Shown here piece after piece: positions 1 through 8,126 of a DNA stretch of 64,000 bases. The translations under genes and the position numbers were made by a program. Location: assembly GCF_029024625.1 (NCBI RefSeq), contig NZ_CP118953.1:1178001-1242000 (forward strand), written 5' to 3'. The notes under the pieces are model-generated. The model made no database searches, had not been told where the DNA came from, and worked only from the letters and a program-made list of their open reading frames with translations. This DNA is from Staphylococcus chromogenes. Lineage in GTDB: Bacteria > Bacillota > Bacilli > Staphylococcales > Staphylococcaceae. Position 1 is the stretch's first letter, and every line of letters begins with the position of its first letter.

Positions 1-78
1 TATGTCGCACTTCCTGAAAAAGATTATAAAGATCAACTTTCAAAATTAGAAAAATTAACTGGTAAAAGTGAGAAGTAA
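1..78 (+). CDS. pstS: phosphate ABC transporter substrate-binding protein PstS, C-terminal end (partial)
   Basis: Only the last 25 codons are inside the window. They are in frame from base 1 to a TAA at 76-78 and encode a Lys-rich tail ending LTGKSEK. The call rests on position: pstC, pstA, pstB and phoU follow directly, and in Gram-positive pst operons the gene before pstC encodes the lipid-anchored phosphate-binding protein. The tail alone carries no diagnostic motif. A hairpin with a T-run at 111-140 separates it from pstC, which fits partial termination that would keep the binding protein in excess. Confidence 0.75.
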   Translation, partial: YVALPEKDYKDQLSKLEKLTGKSEK

Positions 79-110
79 TTAGGCAACAATTGAGTATTAA
101 AGGGAATCAA

Positions 111-140
111 AAGGGACTTGAATTTCTAAGTCCCTTTTTT
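111..140 (+). terminator. intrinsic terminator/attenuator between pstS and pstC
   Basis: A 9-bp stem, AAGGGACTT pairing with AAGTCCCTT, has an 8-nt loop and leads into a run of T. It lies between pstS and pstC in the same direction, so it probably lowers transcription of the permease genes relative to the binding protein. Confidence 0.75.
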
Positions 141-160
141 AAGTAAAGGAGCAAACATGT

Positions 161-1087
161 ATGAAATCACAGCATAACGTTCGTGAAATGATCCATAACA
201 AAAGTAAAGTGGGATCGTCAAAAAGTGATAAAATTATGCCGATTATTTTAGCGACTATTGCCGCTATTTCCATTTTGACAACTATTGGTATTGTCATTAC
301 CTTGTTAACTGAAACTATTACGTTTTTCACAAGAGTGCCCATGTCAAAGTTCTTTTTAGAAACAGACTGGAATCCATTTAGTGCAAATCCAAAATATGGA
401 ATTTGGGCTTTAATTTTAGGTACTTTAAAAATTACACTTATCGCTACAATATTTGCAGTACCTGTTGGGTTAGGTGCAGCCATCTACTTAAGTGAATATG
501 CATCTAAACGTACAAAAAAAATCATTAAACCGATATTAGAGGTATTAGCTGGTATCCCAACTATTGTTTATGGTTTCTTTGCCTTAACATTAGTTACACC
601 TATTTTAAGAGCTATTTTTCCAAGTATTTCTAGTTTTAACGCTATTAGTCCTGGATTAGTCGTTGGCGTCATGATTATTCCAATGATTGCTAGTATGAGT
701 GAAGATGCCATGTCTTCCGTTCCAAATAAAATACGTGAAGGAGCTTTAGGTTTAGGTTCAACCAAACTTGAAATGATTACAAAAGTAATTATACCAGCAG
801 CTACTTCAGGTATTATGGCTTCTATTGTACTCGCAATTTCACGTGCGATAGGTGAGACAATGATTGTATCTTTAGCTGCAGGTTCTAGCCCGACGTTTGA
901 TTTAAATTTAACGCATTCTATTCAAACAATGACAGCTTATATCGTACAAGTTTCTCAAGGTGATGCGACAAACGGATCTGACCTTTATTACAGTATTTAT
1001 GCGGTTGGATTCACATTATTCATTTTCACCTTAATTATGAACTTTATTTCACAATGGATTACGAAGCGTTTCAGAGAGGAGTATTAA
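161..1087 (+). CDS. pstC: phosphate ABC transporter permease PstC
   Basis: Inner-membrane permease subunit of the high-affinity phosphate importer PstSCAB. The 308-residue protein has a long hydrophobic segment at about residues 26-57, several more membrane segments, and the ABC permease EAA-type loop (EGALGLG, near residue 193) that docks on the ATPase. The ATG at 161 follows an AAAGGAG site. The ATG at 157 would stop after six codons. The gene is followed one base later by pstA, so the two are co-translated in one operon with pstB and phoU. No PHO-type operator could be identified by eye. Confidence 0.95.
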   Translation: MKSQHNVREMIHNKSKVGSSKSDKIMPIILATIAAISILTTIGIVITLLTETITFFTRVPMSKFFLETDWNPFSANPKYGIWALILGTLKITLIATIFAVPVGLGAAIYLSEYASKRTKKIIKPILEVLAGIPTIVYGFFALTLVTPILRAIFPSISSFNAISPGLVVGVMIIPMIASMSEDAMSSVPNKIREGALGLGSTKLEMITKVIIPAATSGIMASIVLAISRAIGETMIVSLAAGSSPTFDLNLTHSIQTMTAYIVQVSQGDATNGSDLYYSIYAVGFTLFIFTLIMNFISQWITKRFREEY

Positions 1088-1088
1088 A

Positions 1089-1967
1089 ATGAGTTTAATA
1101 GATCAATCTGCTGTAGAGAAAAAGCTCTCTGGTCGTATGTCGAAAAACAAAATTTTCAAAGCTTTATTCTTCGCATGTACATTAATTGGATTAATCATTT
1201 TAGCGATTCTCATTATAGATATTTTAAGAAAAGGGCTTCCTGTAATGTCAGCTGACTTTTTCACAAATTTCTCTAGTTCATCAGCAAGTACAGCAGGTGT
1301 TAAAGGGGCATTAATTGGTACACTGTGGCTAATGATGACGTTGATTCCTATAGCCTTAGTCCTTGGTGTCGGTAGTGCGATTTACTTAGAAGAGTATGCT
1401 AAGGATAACGCTTTTACTAAATTCGTAAAAATAAACATTTCGAATTTAGCTTCTGTTCCTTCGATAGTATATGGTTTACTAGGCGCTACAATATTTGTGG
1501 CCTTACTAAAATTAGGAAACTCTGTTATTGCAGCTGCACTAACGCTTGCCTTATTAATTCTGCCGGTCATTATCGTAGCTAGCCAAGAGGCCATCCGTGC
1601 TGTTCCAAATTCCGTTAAAGAAGCTTCTTACGGTCTAGGCGCTAACAAGTGGCAAACCATCAAAAATGTTGTTTTACCGGCGGCGATACCTGGTATAGTA
1701 ACAGGTGTTATTTTAGCAATTTCACGTGCAATTGGTGAAACTGCACCGCTTGTTGCTATTGGTATTCCAACGATATTATTACGTACGCCAAACAGTATCT
1801 TAGATTCATTTCAAACTTTACCATTACAAATTTATGATTGGGCACGTAAACCTGGATTAGATTTCCAAGCCTTGTCATCAGCAGCGATTATAGTATTGCT
1901 TATTATTTTGTTGATTTTGAATACTATAGCTGTAATCATTAGAAATAAATTTTCAAAGAAATATTAA
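1089..1967 (+). CDS. pstA: phosphate ABC transporter permease PstA
   Basis: Second permease subunit of the phosphate importer, expected to pair with PstC in the membrane. The 292-residue product has an N-terminal membrane anchor after a short basic stretch, a multi-span core, and an EAA-type coupling loop around residues 176-203 (KEASYGLGANKW). The start is an ATG one base after the pstC stop, with GAGGAG inside the pstC end as ribosome binding site. The order C-A-B and the length match the family. Confidence 0.95.
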   Translation: MSLIDQSAVEKKLSGRMSKNKIFKALFFACTLIGLIILAILIIDILRKGLPVMSADFFTNFSSSSASTAGVKGALIGTLWLMMTLIPIALVLGVGSAIYLEEYAKDNAFTKFVKINISNLASVPSIVYGLLGATIFVALLKLGNSVIAAALTLALLILPVIIVASQEAIRAVPNSVKEASYGLGANKWQTIKNVVLPAAIPGIVTGVILAISRAIGETAPLVAIGIPTILLRTPNSILDSFQTLPLQIYDWARKPGLDFQALSSAAIIVLLIILLILNTIAVIIRNKFSKKY

Positions 1968-2000
1968 TCTATAACGTATAGATTGAAAAGAGGGTTTTCT

Positions 2001-2873
2001 ATGAATAACATAAAAGAACTTGAAAAACATACAGAAAAAGTAAACGATAGTCATGAGAAACAACCGTTTATTGCAAAAGATCAAACCGAAAAACATGAGA
2101 CATTAAGTGATCGTGAAAGACGTGTCGTATATTCTACACAAAATTTAGACTTATGGTACGGCGAACAACATTCTCTTAAAAATGTTAACCTTGATATTTT
2201 AGAAAAAAATGTCACTGCAATCATTGGGCCATCGGGTTCTGGGAAGTCCACATATGTAAAAGCTTTAAATCGTATGGTGGAACTTGTGCCAACAGTAAAA
2301 ACTTCAGGAAAAATCTTATATCGCGATCAAAATATTTTTGATAAAAGTTATCCTGTAGAAAAATTACGTACAAATGTCGGTATGGTTTTCCAACAACCGA
2401 ATCCATTTCCTAAATCCATTTACGATAATATTACTTATGGTCCACGCATTCACGGAATTAAAGATAAAAAAATATTAGATGAAATTGTTGAAAAATCTTT
2501 GCGCGGAGCTGCGATTTGGGATGAATTAAAAGACCGTTTAGACCAAAACGCCTATGGTTTATCAGGCGGTCAACAACAACGCGTATGTATCGCACGTTGT
2601 TTAGCAATTGAACCAGATGTTATTTTGATGGATGAACCTACTTCAGCGCTTGACCCTATTTCTACATTACGTGTAGAGGAATTAGTACAAGACCTTAAAA
2701 AGGATTATTCTATCATTATTGTGACGCACAACATGCAACAAGCTGCGCGTGTTTCAGATAAAACTGCATTTTTCTTAAATGGCTATGTAAATGAATACGA
2801 TGATACTGATAAAATCTTTTCAAACCCTTCAGATAAACAAACTGAAGATTATATTTCAGGAAGATTTGGATAA
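2001..2873 (+). CDS. pstB: phosphate ABC transporter ATP-binding protein PstB
   Basis: Cytoplasmic ATPase that drives phosphate import through PstCA. Walker [10 protein letters not shown] lies near residues 76-84, the ABC signature LSGGQQQR near 187, and Walker [13 protein letters not shown] just after 206, followed by the H-loop VTHNM. I start at ATG 2001, because the upstream in-frame TTG at 1983 contains the ribosome binding site AAAAGAGGG. At 290 residues it has about 40 charged N-terminal residues before the ABC domain. phoU follows four bases later. Confidence 0.95.
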   Translation: MNNIKELEKHTEKVNDSHEKQPFIAKDQTEKHETLSDRERRVVYSTQNLDLWYGEQHSLKNVNLDILEKNVTAIIGPSGSGKSTYVKALNRMVELVPTVKTSGKILYRDQNIFDKSYPVEKLRTNVGMVFQQPNPFPKSIYDNITYGPRIHGIKDKKILDEIVEKSLRGAAIWDELKDRLDQNAYGLSGGQQQRVCIARCLAIEPDVILMDEPTSALDPISTLRVEELVQDLKKDYSIIIVTHNMQQAARVSDKTAFFLNGYVNEYDDTDKIFSNPSDKQTEDYISGRFG

Positions 2874-2877
2874 GCCT

Positions 2878-3525
2878 ATGGTCATTAGAAAACGCTATGA
2901 AGGACAGTTAAACGAGTTATTTAAAGATATTCGCACACTGGGTCTTCGCACTTATTCAATGATAGATCAATCTATTCGTGTTCTAACAGATAGCCAAGTC
3001 ACACATGCAAGAAAAATCATAAAAAATGATACTGAAATTAATAAACTTGAATATGATGTTAATGAAAAAGTAGTCATGTTGATTACGAAACAACAGCCAA
3101 TGGCGAAAGATTTACGTTTAATGATGTCAGCGTTAAAAATTGCTTCAGAGTTTGAAAGAATGGGTGACAACGCCGCAAATATTGCCAAAATCCGTACACG
3201 TGTTAAATTTTCAGACAAGTATCTCGTTATGAGATTAGAAGCCATGGGCCGACTAGCCTTATTGATGCTTAAAGATTTGAATGATGCGGCAAAAGATGAT
3301 GATTTAGATTTAGTGAAAGAAATTATCGAACGAGATAAGGATATCGATGATTTGTACAAACAAATTGTCAACTCATCATACTTAATCGATAACGATCCCT
3401 TTGTGGCAGGACAAGCACATTTAGTCGCTAGATATTTAGAACGTATTGGTGACCATATTGTTAACATCGCCGAACATATTTATTATTTTATTACTGGTGA
3501 ACGTTACGAATCATATGACAATTAA
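2878..3525 (+). CDS. phoU: phosphate signaling complex protein PhoU
   Basis: PhoU is an all-helical regulator that links PstB activity to phosphate sensing and curbs phosphate uptake. The 215-residue sequence shows two PhoU repeats with the metal-binding E-R-M-G-D and E-R-I-G-D motifs (FERMGDNAANIAK in the first, YLERIGDHIVNIAEH in the second). The frame runs further upstream inside pstB, but ATG 2878 gives the normal family N-terminus and follows the pstB stop by four bases. It is the last gene of the pst operon. Confidence 0.93.
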   Translation: MVIRKRYEGQLNELFKDIRTLGLRTYSMIDQSIRVLTDSQVTHARKIIKNDTEINKLEYDVNEKVVMLITKQQPMAKDLRLMMSALKIASEFERMGDNAANIAKIRTRVKFSDKYLVMRLEAMGRLALLMLKDLNDAAKDDDLDLVKEIIERDKDIDDLYKQIVNSSYLIDNDPFVAGQAHLVARYLERIGDHIVNIAEHIYYFITGERYESYDN

Positions 3526-3528
3526 CTC

Positions 3529-3557
3529 TTCCCATTTAAGTTCGAAGATGGTATGAT
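3529..3557 (+). promoter_or_regulatory. candidate sigma-A promoter for rpmG
   Basis: TTCCCA at 3529-3534 and TATGAT at 3552-3557 are separated by 17 bases, and a TG one base before the -10 makes an extended -10 element. It sits about 40 bases before the rpmG start. Confidence 0.45.
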
Positions 3558-3595
3558 AATAAAGTCGTATTTTAAGAAAGATGAGGAGGGTTTAT

Positions 3596-3745
3596 ATGCG
3601 TGTCAACGTAACTCTTGCTTGTACAGAATGTGGAGATCGTAACTACATTTCAACTAAAAACAAACGAACAAATCCAGAACGTATTGAAATGAAAAAATTC
3701 TGTGCTCGCGAAAACAAACATACATTACATCGTGAAACTAAATAA
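3596..3745 (+). CDS. rpmG: 50S ribosomal protein L33
   Basis: A 49-residue large-subunit ribosomal protein, typical in length for L33. The start ATG at 3596 follows a strong GAGGAGGG site. The N-terminal CTEC pair gives Cys9 and Cys12, and Cys36 follows, but residue 39, where zinc-binding L33 forms have the fourth Cys, is Glu. It therefore looks like an L33 paralogue that has lost the complete zinc ribbon. Bacillus and Staphylococcus genomes often encode more than one L33. The gene stands alone between its own promoter and a terminator at 3757-3788. Confidence 0.95.
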   Translation: MRVNVTLACTECGDRNYISTKNKRTNPERIEMKKFCARENKHTLHRETK

Positions 3746-3756
3746 TTTATTCTTGG

Positions 3757-3788
3757 GCTAGAACACCTTGTGTTCTAGCTATTTTTTT
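3757..3788 (+). terminator. intrinsic terminator after rpmG
   Basis: A 10-bp stem GCTAGAACAC / GTGTTCTAGC closes a 3-nt loop and is followed by TATTTTTTT. Confidence 0.9.
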
Positions 3789-3883
3789 AAGTGTTTTGTA
3801 CTATATTTGAAGGCTACAAAATACTGTTGTTTTAAAAATGTCTCGTGACTTCATCCTCCTCATATTTTTTAACTGTCTTTTCA

Positions 3884-3911
3884 TGACATTGTAAATAGGG
3901 CACGCTATAAT
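3884..3911 (+). promoter_or_regulatory. sigma-A promoter for the yqgN-gluP-glk run
   Basis: TGACAT at 3884-3889 and a perfect TATAAT at 3906-3911 are 16 bases apart, 30 bases before the next start codon. The stretch between the rpmG terminator and this promoter (about 95 bases) shows nothing else. Confidence 0.6.
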
Positions 3912-3940
3912 ATACATATATACTAGAGGAGGGACAAAAT

Positions 3941-4480
3941 ATGAGTAAAAAAGAAATGCGAAAATCAACGCTTGCTTTGATGCGAGGACTTAATAAAAAC
4001 GTTAAATCAAAAGCAGATTCCTTTTTGTTTCAGCAACTCATTGAACATGACAAATTTAAAAATGCTCAAAATATTGGGGTTGTTTTATCTATGCCTCATG
4101 AGGTTGAAACAGATTCGATAATTAAATACGCCCTTGAGCAAAATAAATCAGTTTTTGTACCTTCTACGAATTATGATGCGCATATTATGCAGTTTCAACA
4201 ACTTGAAAAACTTGACCAAGTGGAACTAGATGAAAAATCTATTCGATACGTTAATGCAGATACATTAATTCATAATGAATTAGATTTAGTCATTGTACCT
4301 GGAGTTGTATTCAATCATGCTGGTTATCGTATTGGTTACGGTGGCGGTTATTTCGATCAGTTTCTTTCTAAATATCAGCCTTCAACGATAAGTTTAATAT
4401 ATGATATCCAATTATCCGATCAATTACCTGTAGAACCCCATGACTATCCGGTACAAGAATTAATCATTGCAAAAACATAG
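3941..4480 (+). CDS. 5-formyltetrahydrofolate cyclo-ligase
   Basis: Converts 5-formyl-THF to 5,10-methenyl-THF with ATP, returning stored folate to the one-carbon pool. The 179-residue length matches the family (YqgN in Bacillus). The glycine-rich nucleotide and folate-binding motif GYGGGYFDQFL lies near residues 133-143, and the basic N-terminus with KSTLALMRGL also fits. ATG 3941 follows AGAGGAGGG. It opens a run of same-strand genes (rhomboid protease, YqgQ, glucokinase) ordered as in Bacillus yqg. Folate recycling also serves the glycine cleavage genes at 12-16 kb. Confidence 0.9.
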   Translation: MSKKEMRKSTLALMRGLNKNVKSKADSFLFQQLIEHDKFKNAQNIGVVLSMPHEVETDSIIKYALEQNKSVFVPSTNYDAHIMQFQQLEKLDQVELDEKSIRYVNADTLIHNELDLVIVPGVVFNHAGYRIGYGGGYFDQFLSKYQPSTISLIYDIQLSDQLPVEPHDYPVQELIIAKT

Positions 4481-4497
4481 CACAACGGAGGCCGTAT

Positions 4498-5937
4498 ATG
4501 TTAGAAGAAAAATATCAGTGGAAAGCTGCCTATCTATGGATAAAATATTTACATTATCAATGTGTTCATTATGATAAAGAGAAAAACGAAGTGTGGTTAG
4601 CACATCACAAAAGAGGTCACATTGTCATTTTTAAATATGATGATTTTACGACTCAAGAATTAAAGTTTACTTATGAAAGACTAAAAGAACATCAGCATGA
4701 CATCGATCATTTTTTAACGTTTAAAGTCCGAAAATATGATGTCTATTTACTAAATGAAAAGGAAATGGATATCAGCGCTTTTCACACGCACCATCCTGTA
4801 AAAATACAATTTCATCAAATAAAATCCAAAAAGGAATTGTTACAACTTAATAAACATCCTTTGTTAAATAGAGAATTGCGTTCTAAGGATACAAAACCAC
4901 TCACATATTTTAAACAGCGCACACTGAATCAAAATCCAATTGAACATGCCATGTACCGGTTCGCACCTATGACTTATAGTTTAATTGCGATAAATGTCCT
5001 TATTTGGCTATGTATATTATTATTTGTCCCACATAAAACTGATTTAGAAATCATCAGTTTAGGTGCGCTTTCACATTTTAATTTTGTACATGGCGAAATT
5101 TATAGATTAATTACTTCTCTATTTTTACATTTGAATTTTGAGCATTTACTGTTTAACATGCTTTCGCTTTTTATTTTTGGTAAACTTGTTGAATCCTTTA
5201 TTGGCCACTGGCGAACACTCGTCGTTTATCTTTTTGCCGGCGTAATGGGAAACCTCTTTTCACTTGCGTTTATCAATTCAAGTTTCTCTTTAGGGGCGAG
5301 TGGCGCAATATTTGGTCTATTAGGCGCACTAATCGCTATGATGCTCATAAGTCAAAAATTCACACAAAAAATGATGTTACAGATAATAGTTGCTGCGATT
5401 ATAATGGCGGTTATTACGCTATTTATGCGCAACGTAAATATTATTGCTCATCTTACTGGTCTCTTTGCCGGAGGTTTCATCGTTTACATAGGATATTACT
5501 ACAAAACATATAAAAAGGGGTTTAAAATTCTTTTAATCATCTTAGGTATCCTAGTTGTTGGCCTGTTAATTCGTATTTTTTTAATCGATGATATTAACAT
5601 TTATAATAAAATAGTACAGAACGAAATGAATAATGGTGAATTATCAGAAGCGAAACATATGATTCGTGAAACAATGGATAAAGGCTATGCTGACGATGAA
5701 ACTTATTACCTTTCAGGATTAGTTATAGCGGCTAAAGATTCAAAAGCAGAAGCGATGGCTGAATGGGAAAGAGGATTACGAATATTCCCAAAATCTGTCC
5801 CTCTGAATTACCAAATGGCCATAGCTAACCGTTCACTCGGCGATAATAAAAGTGCCAAAAAATTTGTCAAACAAGCTTTAAATAGTAATCCTCAAAATAA
5901 AAACGCTATCAATTTAAAAAAAGAACTGGATGATTAA
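4498..5937 (+). CDS. gluP: rhomboid family intramembrane serine protease (GluP/YqgP type) with C-terminal TPR region
   Basis: An integral membrane protease that cuts substrates within the bilayer. The 479-residue protein has a soluble N-terminal domain of about 160 residues, then a six- to seven-span rhomboid core. The catalytic pair is visible as Ser268 in GASGAIFG and His318 in IIAHLTG. The histidine-rich LNFEHLLFNM segment of the family is also present. The last 110 residues look like tetratricopeptide repeats, as in Bacillus YqgP, whose known roles include membrane protein quality control. It overlaps yqgQ at its stop codon. Confidence 0.9.
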   Translation: MLEEKYQWKAAYLWIKYLHYQCVHYDKEKNEVWLAHHKRGHIVIFKYDDFTTQELKFTYERLKEHQHDIDHFLTFKVRKYDVYLLNEKEMDISAFHTHHPVKIQFHQIKSKKELLQLNKHPLLNRELRSKDTKPLTYFKQRTLNQNPIEHAMYRFAPMTYSLIAINVLIWLCILLFVPHKTDLEIISLGALSHFNFVHGEIYRLITSLFLHLNFEHLLFNMLSLFIFGKLVESFIGHWRTLVVYLFAGVMGNLFSLAFINSSFSLGASGAIFGLLGALIAMMLISQKFTQKMMLQIIVAAIIMAVITLFMRNVNIIAHLTGLFAGGFIVYIGYYYKTYKKGFKILLIILGILVVGLLIRIFLIDDINIYNKIVQNEMNNGELSEAKHMIRETMDKGYADDETYYLSGLVIAAKDSKAEAMAEWERGLRIFPKSVPLNYQMAIANRSLGDNKSAKKFVKQALNSNPQNKNAINLKKELDD

Positions 5938-6142
5938 CATGCAGACCAATCTCAAAACATTTTATGATGTTTTACAATTATTAAAACAATTCGGCTTCAT
6001 TATTTACTTTGACAATGAAGATGATATGCTAGAAATGATAGAGCAAGAGATCAGAACGCTTTATAAACATGAACTAATCAATAACGAAACGTTCATACAA
6101 TCAAAATTGTTAATTAATCAAAGAAGGATGAAACGCGGATGA
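5930..6142 (+). CDS. YqgQ family small protein
   Basis: A 70-residue soluble acidic protein with no assigned function that sits between the rhomboid gene and glucokinase, as yqgQ does in Bacillus. It looks helical ([22 protein letters not shown]) and ends in a basic [12 protein letters not shown] 5930 overlaps the gluP stop. A second in-frame ATG at 5939 would give 67 residues and may be the true start, because neither has a strong ribosome binding site. The stop overlaps the glk start by four bases, which indicates translational coupling. Confidence 0.85.
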   Translation: MINMQTNLKTFYDVLQLLKQFGFIIYFDNEDDMLEMIEQEIRTLYKHELINNETFIQSKLLINQRRMKRG

Positions 6143-7125
6143 AAAAAGATTTAATTTTAGCTGCCGATGTTGGTGGCACAACTTGTAAACTTGGTATCTT
6201 TAATGATCAACTCGAACGTATAGCAAAATGGTCAATAGAGACAGATATATCAGATCCGAGCGGACGAGTTCTTCTTGAACAAATTTATACGGCTTTCGTA
6301 AAAAAATGTAAAGACATGCACTTGGATATGAGCCGAGTGATTGGTTTAGGGATTGGTATCCCGGGCCCAGTTGAATTTGAAACAGGAATTATCCATGGTG
6401 CAGTAAATTTAAATTGGCCAAGTAAAGTCAATGTTAAGGCAATACTTTCTGAATTTGTAGGTTTTCCCGTCTATGTCGATAATGATGCAAATGTTGCAGC
6501 GCTAGGTGAAAAACACAATGGGGCAGGTAATCAAGCCGATGATGTGGTTGCCATAACTTTGGGTACAGGTTTAGGTGGGGGCATCATCTCAAATGGAGAA
6601 ATTGTCCACGGTCACAATGGTTCTGGTGCTGAACTAGGACACATACGTGTCGACCATGATCAACGTTTTCAGTGTAATTGTGGCAAATCTGGCTGTATTG
6701 AAACTGTCGCCTCTGCAACAGGTGTCGTTAATTTAGTTAACTTTTATTATCCTAAATTAACTTTTAAATCCTCTATATTACCTTTAATTAAAGAAAATAG
6801 AGTCACAGCTAAAGCTGTATTCGATGCAGCTAAGGCCGGTGATCAGTTCTGTATATTTATTACTGAACGTGTCGCCCAGCATATTGCTTATTTAGCAAGT
6901 ATTATAAGTGTGACAACAAACCCAAGGTATATTATTTTAGGTGGGGGCATGTCAGAAGCGGGTGACATTTTAATTGAAAATATCAAAACAGAATATCGAC
7001 ACCTTACTTTCACACCCGCCCAAGAAAATACAGAAATCGTAAGAGCGAAACTTGGAAACGATGCCGGTATTACAGGAGCTGCCGGATTAATTAAAACTTA
7101 TGTTATTGAAAAGGAGCGTATTTAA
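6139..7125 (+). CDS. glk: ROK family glucokinase
   Basis: Phosphorylates glucose with ATP to glucose-6-phosphate, feeding glycolysis and the zwf/gnd branch at 40-43 kb. The 328-residue length fits. The phosphate-binding loop [11 protein letters not shown] begins near residue 8. The ROK zinc site is complete: His168 plus Cys179, Cys181 and Cys186 in [10 protein letters not shown]. The catalytic Asp lies in the [12 protein letters not shown] segment. The start overlaps yqgQ (ATGA), with AAGGATG as ribosome binding site. Confidence 0.95.
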   Translation: MKKDLILAADVGGTTCKLGIFNDQLERIAKWSIETDISDPSGRVLLEQIYTAFVKKCKDMHLDMSRVIGLGIGIPGPVEFETGIIHGAVNLNWPSKVNVKAILSEFVGFPVYVDNDANVAALGEKHNGAGNQADDVVAITLGTGLGGGIISNGEIVHGHNGSGAELGHIRVDHDQRFQCNCGKSGCIETVASATGVVNLVNFYYPKLTFKSSILPLIKENRVTAKAVFDAAKAGDQFCIFITERVAQHIAYLASIISVTTNPRYIILGGGMSEAGDILIENIKTEYRHLTFTPAQENTEIVRAKLGNDAGITGAAGLIKTYVIEKERI

Positions 7126-7437
7126 TTGGCTATTGTTGATGTTGTAGTAATACCTGTAGGTACAAATGGACCTAGTGTAAGTAAATACATTGCGGAAATT
7201 CAAGTTGAACTTGAAAAATTCAAACAACAGGGAAAAATCGATTATCAACTTACACCGATGAACACCTTAATAGAAGGGGATTTAGAAGATTTACTAGAGG
7301 TTGTTAAAACGATACACGAACTTCCATTTAATAAAGGATTAGATCGTGTATGTACAAATATTCGTATTGATGATCGAAGAGACAAAAAGCGGAAAATGAA
7401 TGACAAATTAAAATCTGTTCAAAAACATTTATCATAA
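7126..7437 (+). CDS. MTH1187 family thiamine-binding-like protein (YqgV)
   Basis: A 103-residue ferredoxin-fold protein of the MTH1187/YkoF-like group. The N-terminal strand VDVVVIPVGTNGPSVSKYIA and the central YQLTPMNTLIEG are characteristic. Members bind thiamine-like ligands in some structures, but the cellular role is unclear. The start is TTG at 7126, directly after the glk stop and preceded by AAGGAGCG, so the non-ATG start is well supported. It belongs to the glk operon. Confidence 0.8.
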   Translation: MAIVDVVVIPVGTNGPSVSKYIAEIQVELEKFKQQGKIDYQLTPMNTLIEGDLEDLLEVVKTIHELPFNKGLDRVCTNIRIDDRRDKKRKMNDKLKSVQKHLS

Positions 7438-7450
7438 AGGGGAATGTAAG

Positions 7451-8074
7451 ATGGAGATCTCATATTTACCATTAGGTTTTGTGAGTACTAATACTTATTT
7501 TGTTACGAATGATTCGTCACTTCTTTTAATTGACCCAGCAGGCGAATCTCATAAAATCATTAATAAAATTAAAGAACTAAATAAGCCCTTAGTTGCTATT
7601 TTACTTACTCATGCACATTTTGATCATATTGCCGCATTAGATGATATATTAGCGGAATATGATGTTCCAGTCTATATGCACGAAAATGAAATTGATTTTC
7701 TTCAAAACCCTGAAAAAAATGGGTCAGCAAAATTCAAAGAAATGGGACTTCCAATTATTACAAGTAAAGCATCACCAAAAACAATATCTGAAGGCAAAAT
7801 AGCTTTACATGGTTTTGATATAGATGTTTTATTTACACCTGGTCATTCACCTGGTAGTCTCTCGTATGTCTTTAAGGATTTTGCTGTTGTAGGGGATACA
7901 TTATTTAATAATGGTATTGGACGTACAGATTTATATCAAGGTGACTATGAAACTTTAGTCGACTCTATTAAAGAAAAACTTTTCGAACTAGACGAAACAA
8001 TGCCTATTTATCCAGGCCATGGTGCAAGCACGACAATTGAAAATGAATATTTTAATCCATATTTAAATGGTTAA
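7451..8074 (+). CDS. MBL fold metallo-hydrolase (YqgX-like)
   Basis: A 207-residue glyoxalase II-like metallo-beta-lactamase fold enzyme. The metal-binding motif H-x-H-x-D-H is seen as His54, His56, Asp58 and His59 (HAHFDH). Further ligands lie in TPGHSPGS, VVGDTLF and YPGHG. The substrate is unknown; the Bacillus homologue YqgX is annotated only as a putative hydrolase. ATG 7451 follows AAGGGGAATG. It is the last gene before comGA and may be co-transcribed with it through the hairpin at 8088-8126. Confidence 0.88.
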   Translation: MEISYLPLGFVSTNTYFVTNDSSLLLIDPAGESHKIINKIKELNKPLVAILLTHAHFDHIAALDDILAEYDVPVYMHENEIDFLQNPEKNGSAKFKEMGLPIITSKASPKTISEGKIALHGFDIDVLFTPGHSPGSLSYVFKDFAVVGDTLFNNGIGRTDLYQGDYETLVDSIKEKLFELDETMPIYPGHGASTTIENEYFNPYLNG

Positions 8075-8087
8075 AAAGAAATTCCCA

Positions 8088-8126
8088 CACCTCTTACGTG
8101 TATATCAATGTAAGGGGTGATTTTTT
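8088..8126 (+). terminator. terminator-like hairpin overlapping the comGA ribosome binding site
   Basis: CACCTCTTAC at 8088-8097 pairs with GTAAGGGGTG at 8110-8119 (one G-T pair), followed by A and six T directly before the comGA ATG. The 3' arm contains AAGGGGTG, the only ribosome binding site for comGA. The structure could both end upstream transcripts and hide the translation start. Confidence 0.6.

Noticed and set aside
139-483. A 114-codon minus-strand frame opposite pstC
   Set aside because: It is a shadow of a membrane-protein gene; hydrophobicity on the opposite strand reflects the codon pattern, not a gene.
2967-3467. A 166-codon open frame on the minus strand inside phoU
   Set aside because: It is antisense to a clear PhoU and has no ribosome binding site. 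The protein has a Ser/Leu/Ile-rich shadow composition.
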